IMG/VR virus record: IMGVR_UViG_3300029268_000006
Coordinates: 62,001-126,000 of that record
Direction: 5' to 3' (one strand)
Length of the DNA stretch: 64,000 bases
Source: a virus
Made by a program: the position numbers and the translations under genes. The notes under the pieces are model-generated. The model made no database searches. It was not told the origin of the DNA and saw nothing but the letters and a program-made list of their open reading frames with translations. The number at the start of each line of letters is the position of its first letter. The stretch's first letter is position 1. This document shows, one piece after another, positions 33,140-42,542 of the stretch.

Positions 33140-34858
33140 CTATAATTGTTCTTCTTCTTTCTTTTTGTAACTATCGGTAATTATAGAGAAATAATTCTTT
33201 TCAATATGAATAATTCTATCAAACATATTTGTATCAAAATTTATCTGGTGAACAATAACAATATTTATGTTATTTGTTCTCGCGAAATCCCTTAATACTC
33301 TTAACATTATATTAATATTTGATGGACTAATTGAAGAAAAAACTTCATCCAAAAACAAAATATTTATCTTTTTATTTGATTCAATTATTGTTTTAATATA
33401 CGATAACGCAATAGCAATGTTTATTTTTCTTGCACCACCGATTGATAAAGTTTCTGAATCAATATCATCTATATACCTATCTTTAATTATAGCATCAAAT
33501 TCATCATTAAGTTTAACAAAATATTTTGATTCAATTTCTTTCAGGAAAAATTTAAGATTTTCATTGATTGGTCCTATTATAGTATTTATGATATTTTTCC
33601 TTATACCTTTTTCAGATAAATAATCAACTGTTTTGGTGTATAATTCTATTTTTTGTGAAATGATTTTTATTTTTTCATCCAATTCAATATTTTCATCTTC
33701 AAGTTTTTGAATGTTCTTTTTAATTTCATTTATGGATACATCTTCTGTTTCGTATTGTCTTTTTAAATCTTTTAATTTGATGGATATATTATTGAAATCA
33801 TAATTTTTCTTATTCAATTCAATTATAAATTTATTCTTTTCACTGGAAATATTTTTAATTTCACTGTAAATATCAATTGATTCTTTTTTTATTTTGTTTA
33901 TTTCTTCTATTTTTTCATTCTTTTCATTTTCAAGATCTTCTAATCTATGTTTTTTGTGATTTACATCCAGAACTGTTTCACAAATAGGACAAGTTCCACT
34001 ATTAAAAATATCAATCTTATTATTTATTTCTTTCAAATAGAAATTATCTTGGAGAATTTTATTCTTCATACCAACCAACACCTCACTCTTATTTTTCAAT
34101 TCTTTATTAAACTGTGTCATTGATATTGACATATCACCAATTTCGTGTTTCAAATCGGTATAAATAGTTTTGTACGATAACATTTCAGTTTTAATATCTT
34201 CCTTATCTAAACTACCAGTTTGTATTTTGATATTTTCAATATTTTCTTTATATTGTTGGATTGTATTTGTTTTTGAAAGTTTAATATCTTCAAATCTTTC
34301 TTTTTCTTTGTATGTGTTTTTTAGAATTTCTTTTTCTATTGAAAAATATTCATCTATTTCTCTGATATTAAATAATTTATTAAGTAGTTTTCGTTTTGTA
34401 TCTGTATCCAGATTAACAAAATTGGCAAAGTCACTTAGGTTAAGTGATATAAGTGATTTATATGTATTATATTCTAAACCGATAAATTTTTCACGATCTT
34501 CTGGTGACATACTTTTGAATTCTTTAAAAAATGATTTGCCATTTTTAAAGACTTCCATTGATGTTGGTTCTATTTTTCTTCGGATTATTATGTTGTCATT
34601 ATCATCGTTTATAAAATTTATTTCTGTTTCTAAACTTTTATTTTGTCTATTTGGTAGTTTTGTTATTGCAATTTTTTTGGTATTTTTACCTCTTACTATT
34701 CCGTAAAGGGTAAAATCGATAGATTCTATTAAGGAACTTTTTCCAGTTTCATTATCACCGGAAAGTAAAATAAGTTCTCCCCCGTTGTCGAAGAAAACTT
34801 TTTGCATATTATTTCCGTAACTTTTAAAATTCTTTAAACCTATACTATTAATTATCAT
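33140..34858 (-). CDS. Recombination nuclease ATPase subunit (gp46 / SbcC / Rad50-like)
   Basis: The 572-aa protein has an N-terminal ABC-type ATPase half with Walker A SGDNETGKSSL at residue 34, a long coiled coil (residues about 170-430) broken by a zinc hook CPICETVLD, and a C-terminal half with LSIGGARKINIAIAL (signature) and ILFLDEVFSS (Walker B). It would work with a gp47-type nuclease, not in this window, to resect DNA ends for UvsX-driven replication. Length matches T4 gp46 (about 560 aa). Confidence 0.9.
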   Translation of the reverse strand: MIINSIGLKNFKSYGNNMQKVFFDNGGELILLSGDNETGKSSLIESIDFTLYGIVRGKNTKKIAITKLPNRQNKSLETEINFINDDNDNIIIRRKIEPTSMEVFKNGKSFFKEFKSMSPEDREKFIGLEYNTYKSLISLNLSDFANFVNLDTDTKRKLLNKLFNIREIDEYFSIEKEILKNTYKEKERFEDIKLSKTNTIQQYKENIENIKIQTGSLDKEDIKTEMLSYKTIYTDLKHEIGDMSISMTQFNKELKNKSEVLVGMKNKILQDNFYLKEINNKIDIFNSGTCPICETVLDVNHKKHRLEDLENEKNEKIEEINKIKKESIDIYSEIKNISSEKNKFIIELNKKNYDFNNISIKLKDLKRQYETEDVSINEIKKNIQKLEDENIELDEKIKIISQKIELYTKTVDYLSEKGIRKNIINTIIGPINENLKFFLKEIESKYFVKLNDEFDAIIKDRYIDDIDSETLSIGGARKINIAIALSYIKTIIESNKKINILFLDEVFSSISPSNINIMLRVLRDFARTNNINIVIVHQINFDTNMFDRIIHIEKNYFSIITDSYKKKEEEQL

Positions 34859-34909
34859 TCAGTATATATACATTTTTAGTCTATTTTATATGGTTTTTTA
34901 TGGATAAAG

Positions 34910-34920
34910 TTTAATATATA
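34910..34920 (+). promoter_or_regulatory. Probable late promoter
   Basis: TTTAATATATA, 5 bases before a 15-codon ORF and upstream of two small membrane-peptide genes. Confidence 0.4.
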
Positions 34921-34925
34921 CAAAT

Positions 34926-34973
34926 ATGAAATTCTTGATGTTATTCGAATCTTATCTGGAAAGTAACTATTAG
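34926..34973 (+). CDS. 15-residue peptide resembling an isolated capsid-targeting sequence
   Basis: MKFLMLFESYLESNY, then stop. Its first nine residues match the M-K-x-x-x-x-F-E start shared by several longer proteins here. Either a remnant of a deleted internal protein or a chance ORF after a promoter. Confidence 0.3.
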   Translation: MKFLMLFESYLESNY

Positions 34974-35059
34974 AAACTTATGATATAAATAAAAGGTGGA
35001 AAATTACTGATTTTAAATTATAATTTTTTATTACGAAATAATTTTGTAGATTTGTAGTC

Positions 35060-35161
35060 ATGAAAGTTATCGGAAATATAGTTGGAATATTTGGATTTGT
35101 ATTAGTCGGATTATTAATACTACCATCTTTCATATTTTTTAACATTTGGAAAAACTTTTAA
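35060..35161 (+). CDS. Small membrane peptide (33 aa)
   Basis: Starts MKVIGNIVGIFGFVLVGLLI and is nearly one hydrophobic helix with a short charged end. Size and composition suggest a single-span membrane peptide. Unknown role; possibly envelope modification. Confidence 0.35.
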   Translation: MKVIGNIVGIFGFVLVGLLILPSFIFFNIWKNF

Positions 35162-35216
35162 AAATGGAAATAAAATTATGTCATACGAAGAGTTCTATCA
35201 ATTATAAAATAAAAAT

Positions 35217-35345
35217 ATGGAAAAAACACTAAAATGGATTCGTGTAGGATTGTGGATATTCACAATAATATTTATGTGTGTGGTATTTTATGGTACTTAT
35301 TACTCTATAAAAAAAGACAGAGAAAGAACTGAAATCAAAAAATAG
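35217..35345 (+). CDS. Small single-span membrane protein (42 aa)
   Basis: One hydrophobic helix (VGLWIFTIIFMCVVFYGTYY) between a short positive N-terminus and a charged tail KKDRERTEIKK. It follows the 33-aa membrane peptide on the same strand. Holin, antiholin or exclusion roles are possible but unproven. Confidence 0.4.
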   Translation: MEKTLKWIRVGLWIFTIIFMCVVFYGTYYSIKKDRERTEIKK

Positions 35346-35503
35346 TATCTTTCAGAATAATTTTTCTTCTCACATTAATCAATTCTTCATCGGAAGATCT
35401 TCTGAGTTACATAGTCCAAATACAAACCATAATTTATCAATTTCAGTGTAACTATAAACAAAAATACGATTTGAACTATTTTCCAAGGGTCTGATTTTAG
35501 AAT
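35340..35503 (-). pseudogene. Frameshifted gene remnant
   Basis: After the HD-Nudix stop another frame encodes RPLENSSNRIFVYSYTEIDK and LWFVFGLCN, then a shifted frame continues SSDEELINVRRKIILKDTIF to a stop. The pieces look like one decayed C-terminus with a single frameshift. No start codon found. Confidence 0.3.
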
Positions 35504-36640
35504 TTATTTGGAATATTTTTTCATAATTGATAAGGATTTTGAATCATTCAATAATCCCTGTAAACCAAAATGTTTAGGTTTTATATTCATCATTTCATCA
35601 AATGTTACCCATTTGGCATCTTCATTTTCCCAATTTAAATTTGGTTCGAATTCATTTGGGACTAAACCTAAAAAATTATAATATTTGAATTTTTTGTCTT
35701 TAAAAATAAACAAGGGTATTAATTTTATATTGCCGTTATATTTTGTTTCTTCTTCTAATTCTCTAATACACACATCTTCTGGTGAAGAATCATCATCATC
35801 ATTTTTACCACCAAATATTCCATAATAATTAACACCATTACTATCCATCACTTCGGTACTTCTTAAAGAAATTAGAAATCTTTTTGTTTCAATACAAAAG
35901 GGTATAACACCACTAGCTTCGTCACCATAATAATCTCTTTCTAATAAAAAATTATATGTTTCATAGATATTTATTTCTATTAAATGTTTTAAAAAATCAT
36001 TAAAACCATTAAAACTTTTAGTTTCAGTATCATAATATAAATTTTCGCAAAATTCAATTAATCTTTTACTTACATTGAACCTAAGATAATTTGGTATGAT
36101 TTTAGTTCCCAATCTAATCAAATCTAATGCGTCAGCATCTCTTAAAATTGATACTGTGGTATAAAATTGATTGTTTTTTTCTATTTCATTTTTTTGTGAA
36201 TGATTAATAACGGCTAATTTTATTGCATCAAAATCACTTTCAATCATATTATTTTTTTTAAATAAATTTGTATATTTTTCAAAATTTTCAGCTACAGATT
36301 GTTCACCATGAATATGACATGCCCAATCGTGTCTCCTCGATAAATCATGAATAAAAGCTGCACAAAAAGATCTTTTAGTATCAATTATATTATTTAATTT
36401 AAATCCGATCATTAAACAATTATACATAACTCTATAAGTGTGTTTTATACCGTGACAATTTGACGAATGAAAAAAATTTTTATCAGTTAAATTAAAATCA
36501 TTGAAATTGATATTTAAATCATGTATAAATTTAATGAATTTTTCATCATTATAATTATTTTGTGTTTTATAATCTTGATATTTATTCCAATAATTTCTTT
36601 GTTCTAAAAGAAAATTATTAAATTTTAAAATATGCATCAT
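35504..36640 (-). CDS. HD-domain and Nudix hydrolase fusion with capsid-targeting-like N-terminus
   Basis: The 378-aa protein begins MMHILKFNNFLLE, similar to the T4 internal-protein targeting peptide ending in a gp21-type cleavage site (LLE). Residues about 60-175 form an HD phosphohydrolase core (HGIKHTYR, FIHDLSRRHDW, HGEQSV, LRDADALDLI). Residues about 250-370 carry a Nudix-like fold with GGKNDDDDSSPEDVCIREL and EEET, where the first Nudix-box Glu is unclear. It would hydrolyse phosphoesters of nucleotides or signalling nucleotides. Its ATG overlaps the previous stop (ATGA), so it is coupled to another tagged gene. Substrate unknown. Confidence 0.7.
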   Translation of the reverse strand: MMHILKFNNFLLEQRNYWNKYQDYKTQNNYNDEKFIKFIHDLNINFNDFNLTDKNFFHSSNCHGIKHTYRVMYNCLMIGFKLNNIIDTKRSFCAAFIHDLSRRHDWACHIHGEQSVAENFEKYTNLFKKNNMIESDFDAIKLAVINHSQKNEIEKNNQFYTTVSILRDADALDLIRLGTKIIPNYLRFNVSKRLIEFCENLYYDTETKSFNGFNDFLKHLIEINIYETYNFLLERDYYGDEASGVIPFCIETKRFLISLRSTEVMDSNGVNYYGIFGGKNDDDDSSPEDVCIRELEEETKYNGNIKLIPLFIFKDKKFKYYNFLGLVPNEFEPNLNWENEDAKWVTFDEMMNIKPKHFGLQGLLNDSKSLSIMKKYSK

Positions 36641-38151
36641 ACTATTTTACAAATAATTTTTTTATCCCATTTGTCATTTATATCATGTTCTATAATGATT
36701 TCTTTTTCTTTAACGTGTGGTGAAAAATTATACATTAAAATAGAATTCGAAAATATTATTTTATTAATTGGAATTTCAGAAATTACACCAAAATTTGTAG
36801 AAGATTCTATTCCCATTTTTAAATTTCCTTTAATATTTTCTATATTATCATTATTTATTTCGGACCATTGTGAAAAATATCTATTTGAAATCGGATAATA
36901 AAAATTGTCGTTTTTATTTAATTCGTTTACTTTTTTTAAATTACCGTTTGTTAACATAATGTCCATATTTGATGATAAATCAAAAAATCGAATACATTTA
37001 ACTTTTGATCCTAAATTTTTCATTTTCCATTTTTCAAAAATACTCCATTGTTCTGAATTGTTGTTTTTATATAAATCAAATTCCTTTTTTATTTCTGGAA
37101 AAGATCTTGAAGTATAATATCTACCAGAAATATTTCTGAATATTTTTACTAATCCGTTAATAAAAGATGATGTTAATTTTTTAGTTCCATATTCATTTTT
37201 AATAATTTTAAAATTTTTATTTTCTAAAAAGTTATTAAATTTTAAAATAATATCATCATTATTAAAATCTGGTGAATATGATAATGATGAATAATTATCT
37301 TGTTTAGTATAACATAAAAATATAACTATCCAATTGTAGTTTTCATATTCAATTTTAATAATTTCAGATCTTTTTATATCATATTTATCAAATTGATATT
37401 TATAATTATCAATTAAATTGGATAATTTGAATACCATATTATCGGTTTCGACTAATTTATTATTATCAATTGTAAATATTTTTGGATTATCAATGTTTCT
37501 AATTATATAAATTTTTTTATATTCTAATAATTGTGATATACTAATCGAAATATCATTAATTTTATTAAAATTGATATATTCATTTAATTTCTGCAAATAT
37601 TTCATATTCCTTTTTTTTAACAAATCGATAAATTCACTAACATCATTAGATCCAACTTCATATTCGATACTTGATGTTCCACTATCAAAAGTAAACACCA
37701 TAATTTCTTTTTCTGGTGTAAAATTTGAACTTTTACCAATAACGTCTGGAAAATCGGAAACTTTTGGATTTTCAATTTCTTTAGTTTCAGTTTTACCATC
37801 TTTTTTAAATTTATAAATTAATTTAGAACCTTGAAAGACATGATCTTTTGGTAAATTAAAATAATCACCAGCATTTCCAGAAAAACGATCACCATTTTCA
37901 TCTATTAATACTGAACTGATTGCACCATTCCCCCATTTTCCGGTGGAATATGTATCAGCCAACCATAATTTAATAGAATTGGCACCTTTTTTGATTACTA
38001 AATAAACACCTTGATATTTATCAAATTCTTTATAGTATGCATCATATCCTTCTGCTTTTAATAATTCTACAATTTTATCCATATTCACATCTGTAAAATC
38101 TGAATCAGATTCACCCGCTTCGAACAATTTAAAATCTTTTATGTGTTTCAT
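36637..38151 (-). CDS. Putative packaged protein with ADP-ribosyltransferase-like C-terminus (uncertain)
   Basis: The 504-aa protein starts MKHIKDFKLFEAG, a targeting-type peptide with an LFE cleavage site. Residues 20-200 form a first beta-rich domain (VYLVIKKGANSIKLWLADTY). The last 150 residues include VKCIRFFDLS, IESSTNFG and EKEIIIEHD, spaced like the R, S-S/T and E-x-E elements of arginine ADP-ribosyltransferases. That reading is tentative. It sits between a P/Q-rich tagged protein and the HD-Nudix fusion in one minus-strand operon, so co-packaging is plausible. Confidence 0.5.
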   Translation of the reverse strand: MKHIKDFKLFEAGESDSDFTDVNMDKIVELLKAEGYDAYYKEFDKYQGVYLVIKKGANSIKLWLADTYSTGKWGNGAISSVLIDENGDRFSGNAGDYFNLPKDHVFQGSKLIYKFKKDGKTETKEIENPKVSDFPDVIGKSSNFTPEKEIMVFTFDSGTSSIEYEVGSNDVSEFIDLLKKRNMKYLQKLNEYINFNKINDISISISQLLEYKKIYIIRNIDNPKIFTIDNNKLVETDNMVFKLSNLIDNYKYQFDKYDIKRSEIIKIEYENYNWIVIFLCYTKQDNYSSLSYSPDFNNDDIILKFNNFLENKNFKIIKNEYGTKKLTSSFINGLVKIFRNISGRYYTSRSFPEIKKEFDLYKNNNSEQWSIFEKWKMKNLGSKVKCIRFFDLSSNMDIMLTNGNLKKVNELNKNDNFYYPISNRYFSQWSEINNDNIENIKGNLKMGIESSTNFGVISEIPINKIIFSNSILMYNFSPHVKEKEIIIEHDINDKWDKKIICKIV

Positions 38152-38166
38152 AATTTTTGTTTATTT

Positions 38167-38523
38167 TTATAATTTTCCAATTTCACTTTTATCATCTTCA
38201 ATGTTTTTTAATTCGGCAATAAGATTTCTTAATTTGATTAATTGGGTTTTATCCATATCTTTAATTAAATCCACCATTTTCTTAACAGTTTCCGGAAATT
38301 TAGTAACACCATCATTATTATAATTTGATAAATCACCTTGTTTTTGTTCTGTTTGTGCAGATTGATCCGGTTGTGCAGGTTGTTGTGCTTCCGTTTGCAC
38401 TGGTTGTGCTTGTGTTGTTCCTGATGATTGTACTGGTGGTTGGGTGGTTGGTGGTTGTGCCGGTGCTGGTTGTACTGGGGGTAAATCCGCTTCATTTAAA
38501 AACTCCATATATGTTTTTATCAT
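38167..38523 (-). CDS. Putative internal (packaged) protein with T4-type targeting peptide and Pro/Gln-rich linker
   Basis: The 118-aa product starts MIKTYMEFLNEADL, strikingly like the T4 IPII/IPIII leader MKTYQEFIAEA, with a cleavage site FLNE before Ala. Residues 15-60 are a Pro/Gln/Thr-rich linker, and residues 75-118 are a charged helix (VKKMVDLIKDMDKTQLIKL). It heads the operon that also encodes two larger tagged proteins. The leader is the best example here of the capsid-targeting class. Function after injection unknown. Confidence 0.6.
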   Translation of the reverse strand: MIKTYMEFLNEADLPPVQPAPAQPPTTQPPVQSSGTTQAQPVQTEAQQPAQPDQSAQTEQKQGDLSNYNNDGVTKFPETVKKMVDLIKDMDKTQLIKLRNLIAELKNIEDDKSEIGKL

Positions 38524-38599
38524 AATTACTTATTACTTTTTACTTTGTTATATATTATTTTTTTAAATCAAATAATAATCGTAATTTTGTAATTCCAAA

Positions 38600-38610
38600 T
38601 TAATATATAT
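38600..38610 (+). promoter_or_regulatory. Probable late promoter
   Basis: TTAATATATAT ends 19 bases before ATG 38630. It overlaps an earlier in-frame ATG at 38609, which makes the downstream start more likely. Confidence 0.4.
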
Positions 38611-38629
38611 GAAAAAAGATAATCCGAAT

Positions 38630-40111
38630 ATGATAACAACATTTAAGGTTTTTGAAACCGTTGGAGATGGAATCAAACCATCATATTTGATGACTCTTTC
38701 GGAGTATCAAAAAAAAGTTTCACCAGTTTTAAAATCATTTTATAAATTCATAAACAAAAACGAAGATTATCTTAGAAGGGGTTCTTTTTCCTATGGTGGT
38801 GTTCTTTATCTTGATTTTGACGAATATGTTGCTGAAGAAAAAGAAAGATGGAGTAAGAAAAGAAAAGAATCTTGGGAAAAAGAAAAGACTTGGGATGAAT
38901 CTTTTGATAAAGAATATACAATTAAAAAATGGTTGAATCACCCCCCAATTCCTAAAGAAATTAAAAATATATATAAAGAATATAAAGATTTTTTTACCCT
39001 TGTTTTTGGTGAAAAAAATCTTGGTAAAATGGAAAGTGATGAAACAAAATCAAATAAAAGGTCACTCAGACGAGCGATTGAAGATGATACTTATCTCAAT
39101 TTGCTGAAAAATAAAGAATTAACAGTTGAAAAACTAACAGAAATTTTTGAATCTGTTGGTGTAAATATTCCTGTTGGTCTTTTGAAAAAGGTAAATATTA
39201 AACCTATTGTAAAAAAGATAGAAAAAACACCTGAAGAAATTACTAAATTTTTCAATTACACTAAAAGATCATTAACAGACTTTAAAAACAAAAAAATAAG
39301 TCCATATTTCTTGACTACAAGAATGACGAAAACAACCGAAATTAGTTATGCTATGGTTTACTCTTTCAAAAGTATAGTTGATAATTGGAATTATTTTTCT
39401 AATGAACAAAAACAAGAAATTGAAAACGAATTTCCGAATTATGTTACACAAATTAAAAAATTTGTGGCAAAGGGTGATGCAAAAGGTGGAATTGTAGATA
39501 TTGATTTGGATAAAGTATTTTGGCCGATAATTCAAAAATTCAAAGAAGGTATCCAACCTTTGATCGATGAATATAAAATAAAAATTTCGGAAAGAACACA
39601 CGAAGTGTATTTATCTGTACATAATAATAGAAAAAAAATGACGAATGATGAATTTAAAAAATATTATGGTACACCAATTCGTAGTTCTGGATTTTTCAAT
39701 GGAAAGTATGAAAATAAACTAACTGGTGAATATAGTATGACAAAATTTTGGGAATCGGAATTAGGTAAATTTCTTAGAATCCCACTCACCGATGAAACGA
39801 AATTGGAAGATATAATAAAAGAAAAACAAGAAATTTATCAAAATTCCGAATACGAAAAAATCAATTCATTATTTTATCGTTTAAGGGTTAAATATCCAAC
39901 TTTAATTGATTTTAAATTGGATGCTCCGGTAAGAGGAAGAAATGGTGTTGAATTTTACATGAAGGCTTGGGATTCAAAAGAAATAGAATATACAATTCTT
40001 ACAGAAACGATTGTCGCTGGTGGTTATAATATTCAAAGATTACATTTCAGATGGTTGATGTCTGTTTATTGTGGAGAAGATAAAGTTGCCATATTTAATT
40101 CTGAAAAATAA
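38630..40111 (+). CDS. Large unknown protein with targeting-like N-terminus
   Basis: From the chosen ATG the protein has 493 aa and begins MITTFKVFETVGDG, fitting the tagged class (VFE cleavage site). The rest is charged and mostly helical (EKERWSKKRKESWEKEKTWD) with a beta-rich end (GVEFYMKAWDSKEIEYTILT). No catalytic motif recognised. It stands alone on the plus strand between minus-strand genes. Confidence 0.55.
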   Translation: MITTFKVFETVGDGIKPSYLMTLSEYQKKVSPVLKSFYKFINKNEDYLRRGSFSYGGVLYLDFDEYVAEEKERWSKKRKESWEKEKTWDESFDKEYTIKKWLNHPPIPKEIKNIYKEYKDFFTLVFGEKNLGKMESDETKSNKRSLRRAIEDDTYLNLLKNKELTVEKLTEIFESVGVNIPVGLLKKVNIKPIVKKIEKTPEEITKFFNYTKRSLTDFKNKKISPYFLTTRMTKTTEISYAMVYSFKSIVDNWNYFSNEQKQEIENEFPNYVTQIKKFVAKGDAKGGIVDIDLDKVFWPIIQKFKEGIQPLIDEYKIKISERTHEVYLSVHNNRKKMTNDEFKKYYGTPIRSSGFFNGKYENKLTGEYSMTKFWESELGKFLRIPLTDETKLEDIIKEKQEIYQNSEYEKINSLFYRLRVKYPTLIDFKLDAPVRGRNGVEFYMKAWDSKEIEYTILTETIVAGGYNIQRLHFRWLMSVYCGEDKVAIFNSEK

Positions 40112-40162
40112 ATTGATAAATAGTTAAATAGTTAAAAACTCCTGAGCACGAACAGTTGGGGA

Positions 40163-40918
40163 TTATGGTATAATACAAAATATAGGAAATCCTTGTTCAT
40201 CATATTTAGGATGATATTCTTTTTGATATCCTTTTAAATTATAAGTTATTAATCTCCCATTCTTTTTTTCAACAAATAATATAGCTGGATGATATTGTTT
40301 TCCATCAAATTTTCCATATTCCAAATTTTCACCATTTTTTAATTTCCAACATTCCATATCAAATGTTTTTTGTAATAATTCTTTATCAAATTCTTCTATT
40401 TGAAGTATAGTTTCAGCTGAAGCTCTTGATTCTAAACTTTCTTTTTCTATCCAATAAAATTTGTTAGTTTTATTTTCATTTATTTCTGTTGAATTTTCAG
40501 ATTGCCATTTTTCATAGAAATCTCCCCAAGAAGTAATTAAAAATTTTTGTCTATCAGTATCGAAAACGAGTGTTGTATCATAAGTATCACCCATATTAAC
40601 ATATAAACCTATAATATCATAATAATATTTGTTTATAAAAGCGTTTTCATCTGTAATTGGTTCTACACCAAAACCATGAAGTATTTTATTTGCTTTTTTA
40701 AGTATTTCGTCTATTTTTTCATATCTTTCTGTATTAGATAATGATTTAATTTTTGTATTCCATTGTTTAATTTTTTTTTCGATAAAATATAATTTTTCAG
40801 TGAAATTTTCATTTACAAATTCATAATATTTTTTAATATTAGTTCTGATAGACATTAAATGTTGATCTTTTGATAAATCTAATTTTTTTGCGTTGTATTG
40901 TTCGTTTAATTGTTTCAT
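40163..40918 (-). CDS. Hypothetical protein (251 aa)
   Basis: A promoter-like AATAATATATAA lies about 17 bases before the ATG. An internal Met22 begins MSIRTNIKKYYEFVNEN, reminiscent of the targeting peptide (EFVNE) but starting 22 residues in, so tagging is doubtful. Residues about 85-130 (HGFGVEPITDENAFINKYYY, TLVFDTDRQKFLITSWGDFY) look like a small conserved phage domain. Function unknown. Confidence 0.5.
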   Translation of the reverse strand: MKQLNEQYNAKKLDLSKDQHLMSIRTNIKKYYEFVNENFTEKLYFIEKKIKQWNTKIKSLSNTERYEKIDEILKKANKILHGFGVEPITDENAFINKYYYDIIGLYVNMGDTYDTTLVFDTDRQKFLITSWGDFYEKWQSENSTEINENKTNKFYWIEKESLESRASAETILQIEEFDKELLQKTFDMECWKLKNGENLEYGKFDGKQYHPAILFVEKKNGRLITYNLKGYQKEYHPKYDEQGFPIFCIIP

Positions 40919-40933
40919 ATGTAAATTTTATTT

Positions 40934-42502
40934 TTATATATTATTTTCAAAATTTTGAAATTTAGTAATGATCAATTCATTTGATTTGTGTTCATTTTTC
41001 CACAATTTATATAATTCTTTTTCATTTTTGGGTTGAATTTTTTTCCATTTTTTCCATAATTTTCTAGCATCATTTATTGATAATACATCAAGTGTAATCA
41101 TTTTTTTTGCTTCGTTTGGATAAATATAAAGTTCGTGACCGAATCCTCTACCAAAACCAACATGATATTTAACATCACCCAAATCTATTAATACAACATA
41201 ATCTCTCGTATTTTTTGTTCTTGGTTTATCATCTTCATCAAAATTATAATACCAATCCCAATTTTCTAAATCAGATGTTACCATTAAACTACCCTTTTCT
41301 GAATATCCATTAGCCATGCTACTCATATCTTTACTACCAATTTCTGGGTTATAAAACCAATTTGGATCATGAGTTAAATGGAAATATAAACCATGATTAC
41401 CATAAATTGAATATGATTTTGAAAAATCTTCAAAATTTTCATACTTCAATGATTCTCTTTTTAATGGAAATAACATATCATTTTTAAATTTAAATTTAAC
41501 ATCTTCATATGATACTTTTTCTTGATAAATAGCTTGTTTATATGCCAACGGTTTTTCTTTTCCTAATGATTTATAATATTTCAATGGGTCTTTTCCAGCT
41601 TTTCTTAACATATCTTTTTCGGCAAAACTCATTAAATGTAATTTTCTTAATTCATCTGGTTGATTTTCACTTTTTAGATATTCTTCAACAGGTATAATTT
41701 TAATAATTTCATCAGCAAAATGAATATATTTACCGGTAAAAATTTTATCATCAATTAAAACAACTTCTATTTTCCAGTTGTTGTCCCAAATTTTTATTTT
41801 TAATTTTTTTTCTAATTGCGAAACAATTTTTTTAAAATCTTTTAAATTTGGATATTCCCAAAATGATATTATTTTTGACCGTAACCACAAACGTCCCCTG
41901 TAAGCGATTGTTTCTGTTTTTGATGTATGAAAATCACCATGTATTTTTCCATTTTGACCAATATAAACTATTAATTCCGGGTTATCTAATTCAGTATAGG
42001 TATAATCTTTCCAAACTTTATAAGATGAAAATGGAATAGCTTGAATATCATTAAAACATAAATAAAATTTATCATATTTAATAATATCTGGTGATTCGTT
42101 TAAACTTTTTTCATCTGATTCAGAAATATGTTTAATTTTCATATAATCAAATAAATATTCTTGATTTATAGGTATTTCTACAGCAACTTCTGGAATTCCA
42201 AGTTCTTCAGCAGCTAAAATACGATGTCTACCATCACTAAAAGAAATCACACCATTATAAATTCCTATCACACTTGGTTCAAAAATTGGGTATCTTTGTA
42301 ATTTCTTTGCTTCAGGATTATTCCAGTTTTTAATAATATATTCTTTCGCTCTCTGAACCCTATTTCCAATTTGATTCTTACCACCTCTTATACTAAAATT
42401 TGGACTATCCTGTTCTAATCTATCTAATATTTTTGTTGGAGATACAAATATTATTTTATCCCCCTTATATCTAACTTTATATCTGATATTTCTTAAATTC
42501 AT
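40934..42502 (-). CDS. ParB/sulfiredoxin-fold N-domain plus possible ADP-ribosyltransferase-like C-domain
   Basis: The 522-aa protein opens with SPTKILDRLEQD, YPIFEPSVIGIYNGVISFSD and GRHRILAAEELG, a ParB-like nuclease/NTPase fold as found in polyvalent phage proteins. A middle region (residues 140-290) is beta-rich. The C-terminal part has GLYFHLTHDPNW, GSLMVTSDLENWDWYY and YVVLIDLGDV, a layout resembling toxin ADP-ribosyltransferase folds; this is weak. It is probably a multi-domain effector. It is preceded by a good promoter motif. Confidence 0.5.
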   Translation of the reverse strand: MNLRNIRYKVRYKGDKIIFVSPTKILDRLEQDSPNFSIRGGKNQIGNRVQRAKEYIIKNWNNPEAKKLQRYPIFEPSVIGIYNGVISFSDGRHRILAAEELGIPEVAVEIPINQEYLFDYMKIKHISESDEKSLNESPDIIKYDKFYLCFNDIQAIPFSSYKVWKDYTYTELDNPELIVYIGQNGKIHGDFHTSKTETIAYRGRLWLRSKIISFWEYPNLKDFKKIVSQLEKKLKIKIWDNNWKIEVVLIDDKIFTGKYIHFADEIIKIIPVEEYLKSENQPDELRKLHLMSFAEKDMLRKAGKDPLKYYKSLGKEKPLAYKQAIYQEKVSYEDVKFKFKNDMLFPLKRESLKYENFEDFSKSYSIYGNHGLYFHLTHDPNWFYNPEIGSKDMSSMANGYSEKGSLMVTSDLENWDWYYNFDEDDKPRTKNTRDYVVLIDLGDVKYHVGFGRGFGHELYIYPNEAKKMITLDVLSINDARKLWKKWKKIQPKNEKELYKLWKNEHKSNELIITKFQNFENNI

Positions 42503-42530
42503 AAATTAAAAATTTTTTAATTTTTAATAA

Positions 42531-42542
42531 TATATATTAAAT
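42531..42542 (-). promoter_or_regulatory. Probable late promoter
   Basis: ATTTAATATATA on the minus strand, 29 bases before the ATG at 42502. The rest of 42503-42738 has no ORF I can support. Confidence 0.4.
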
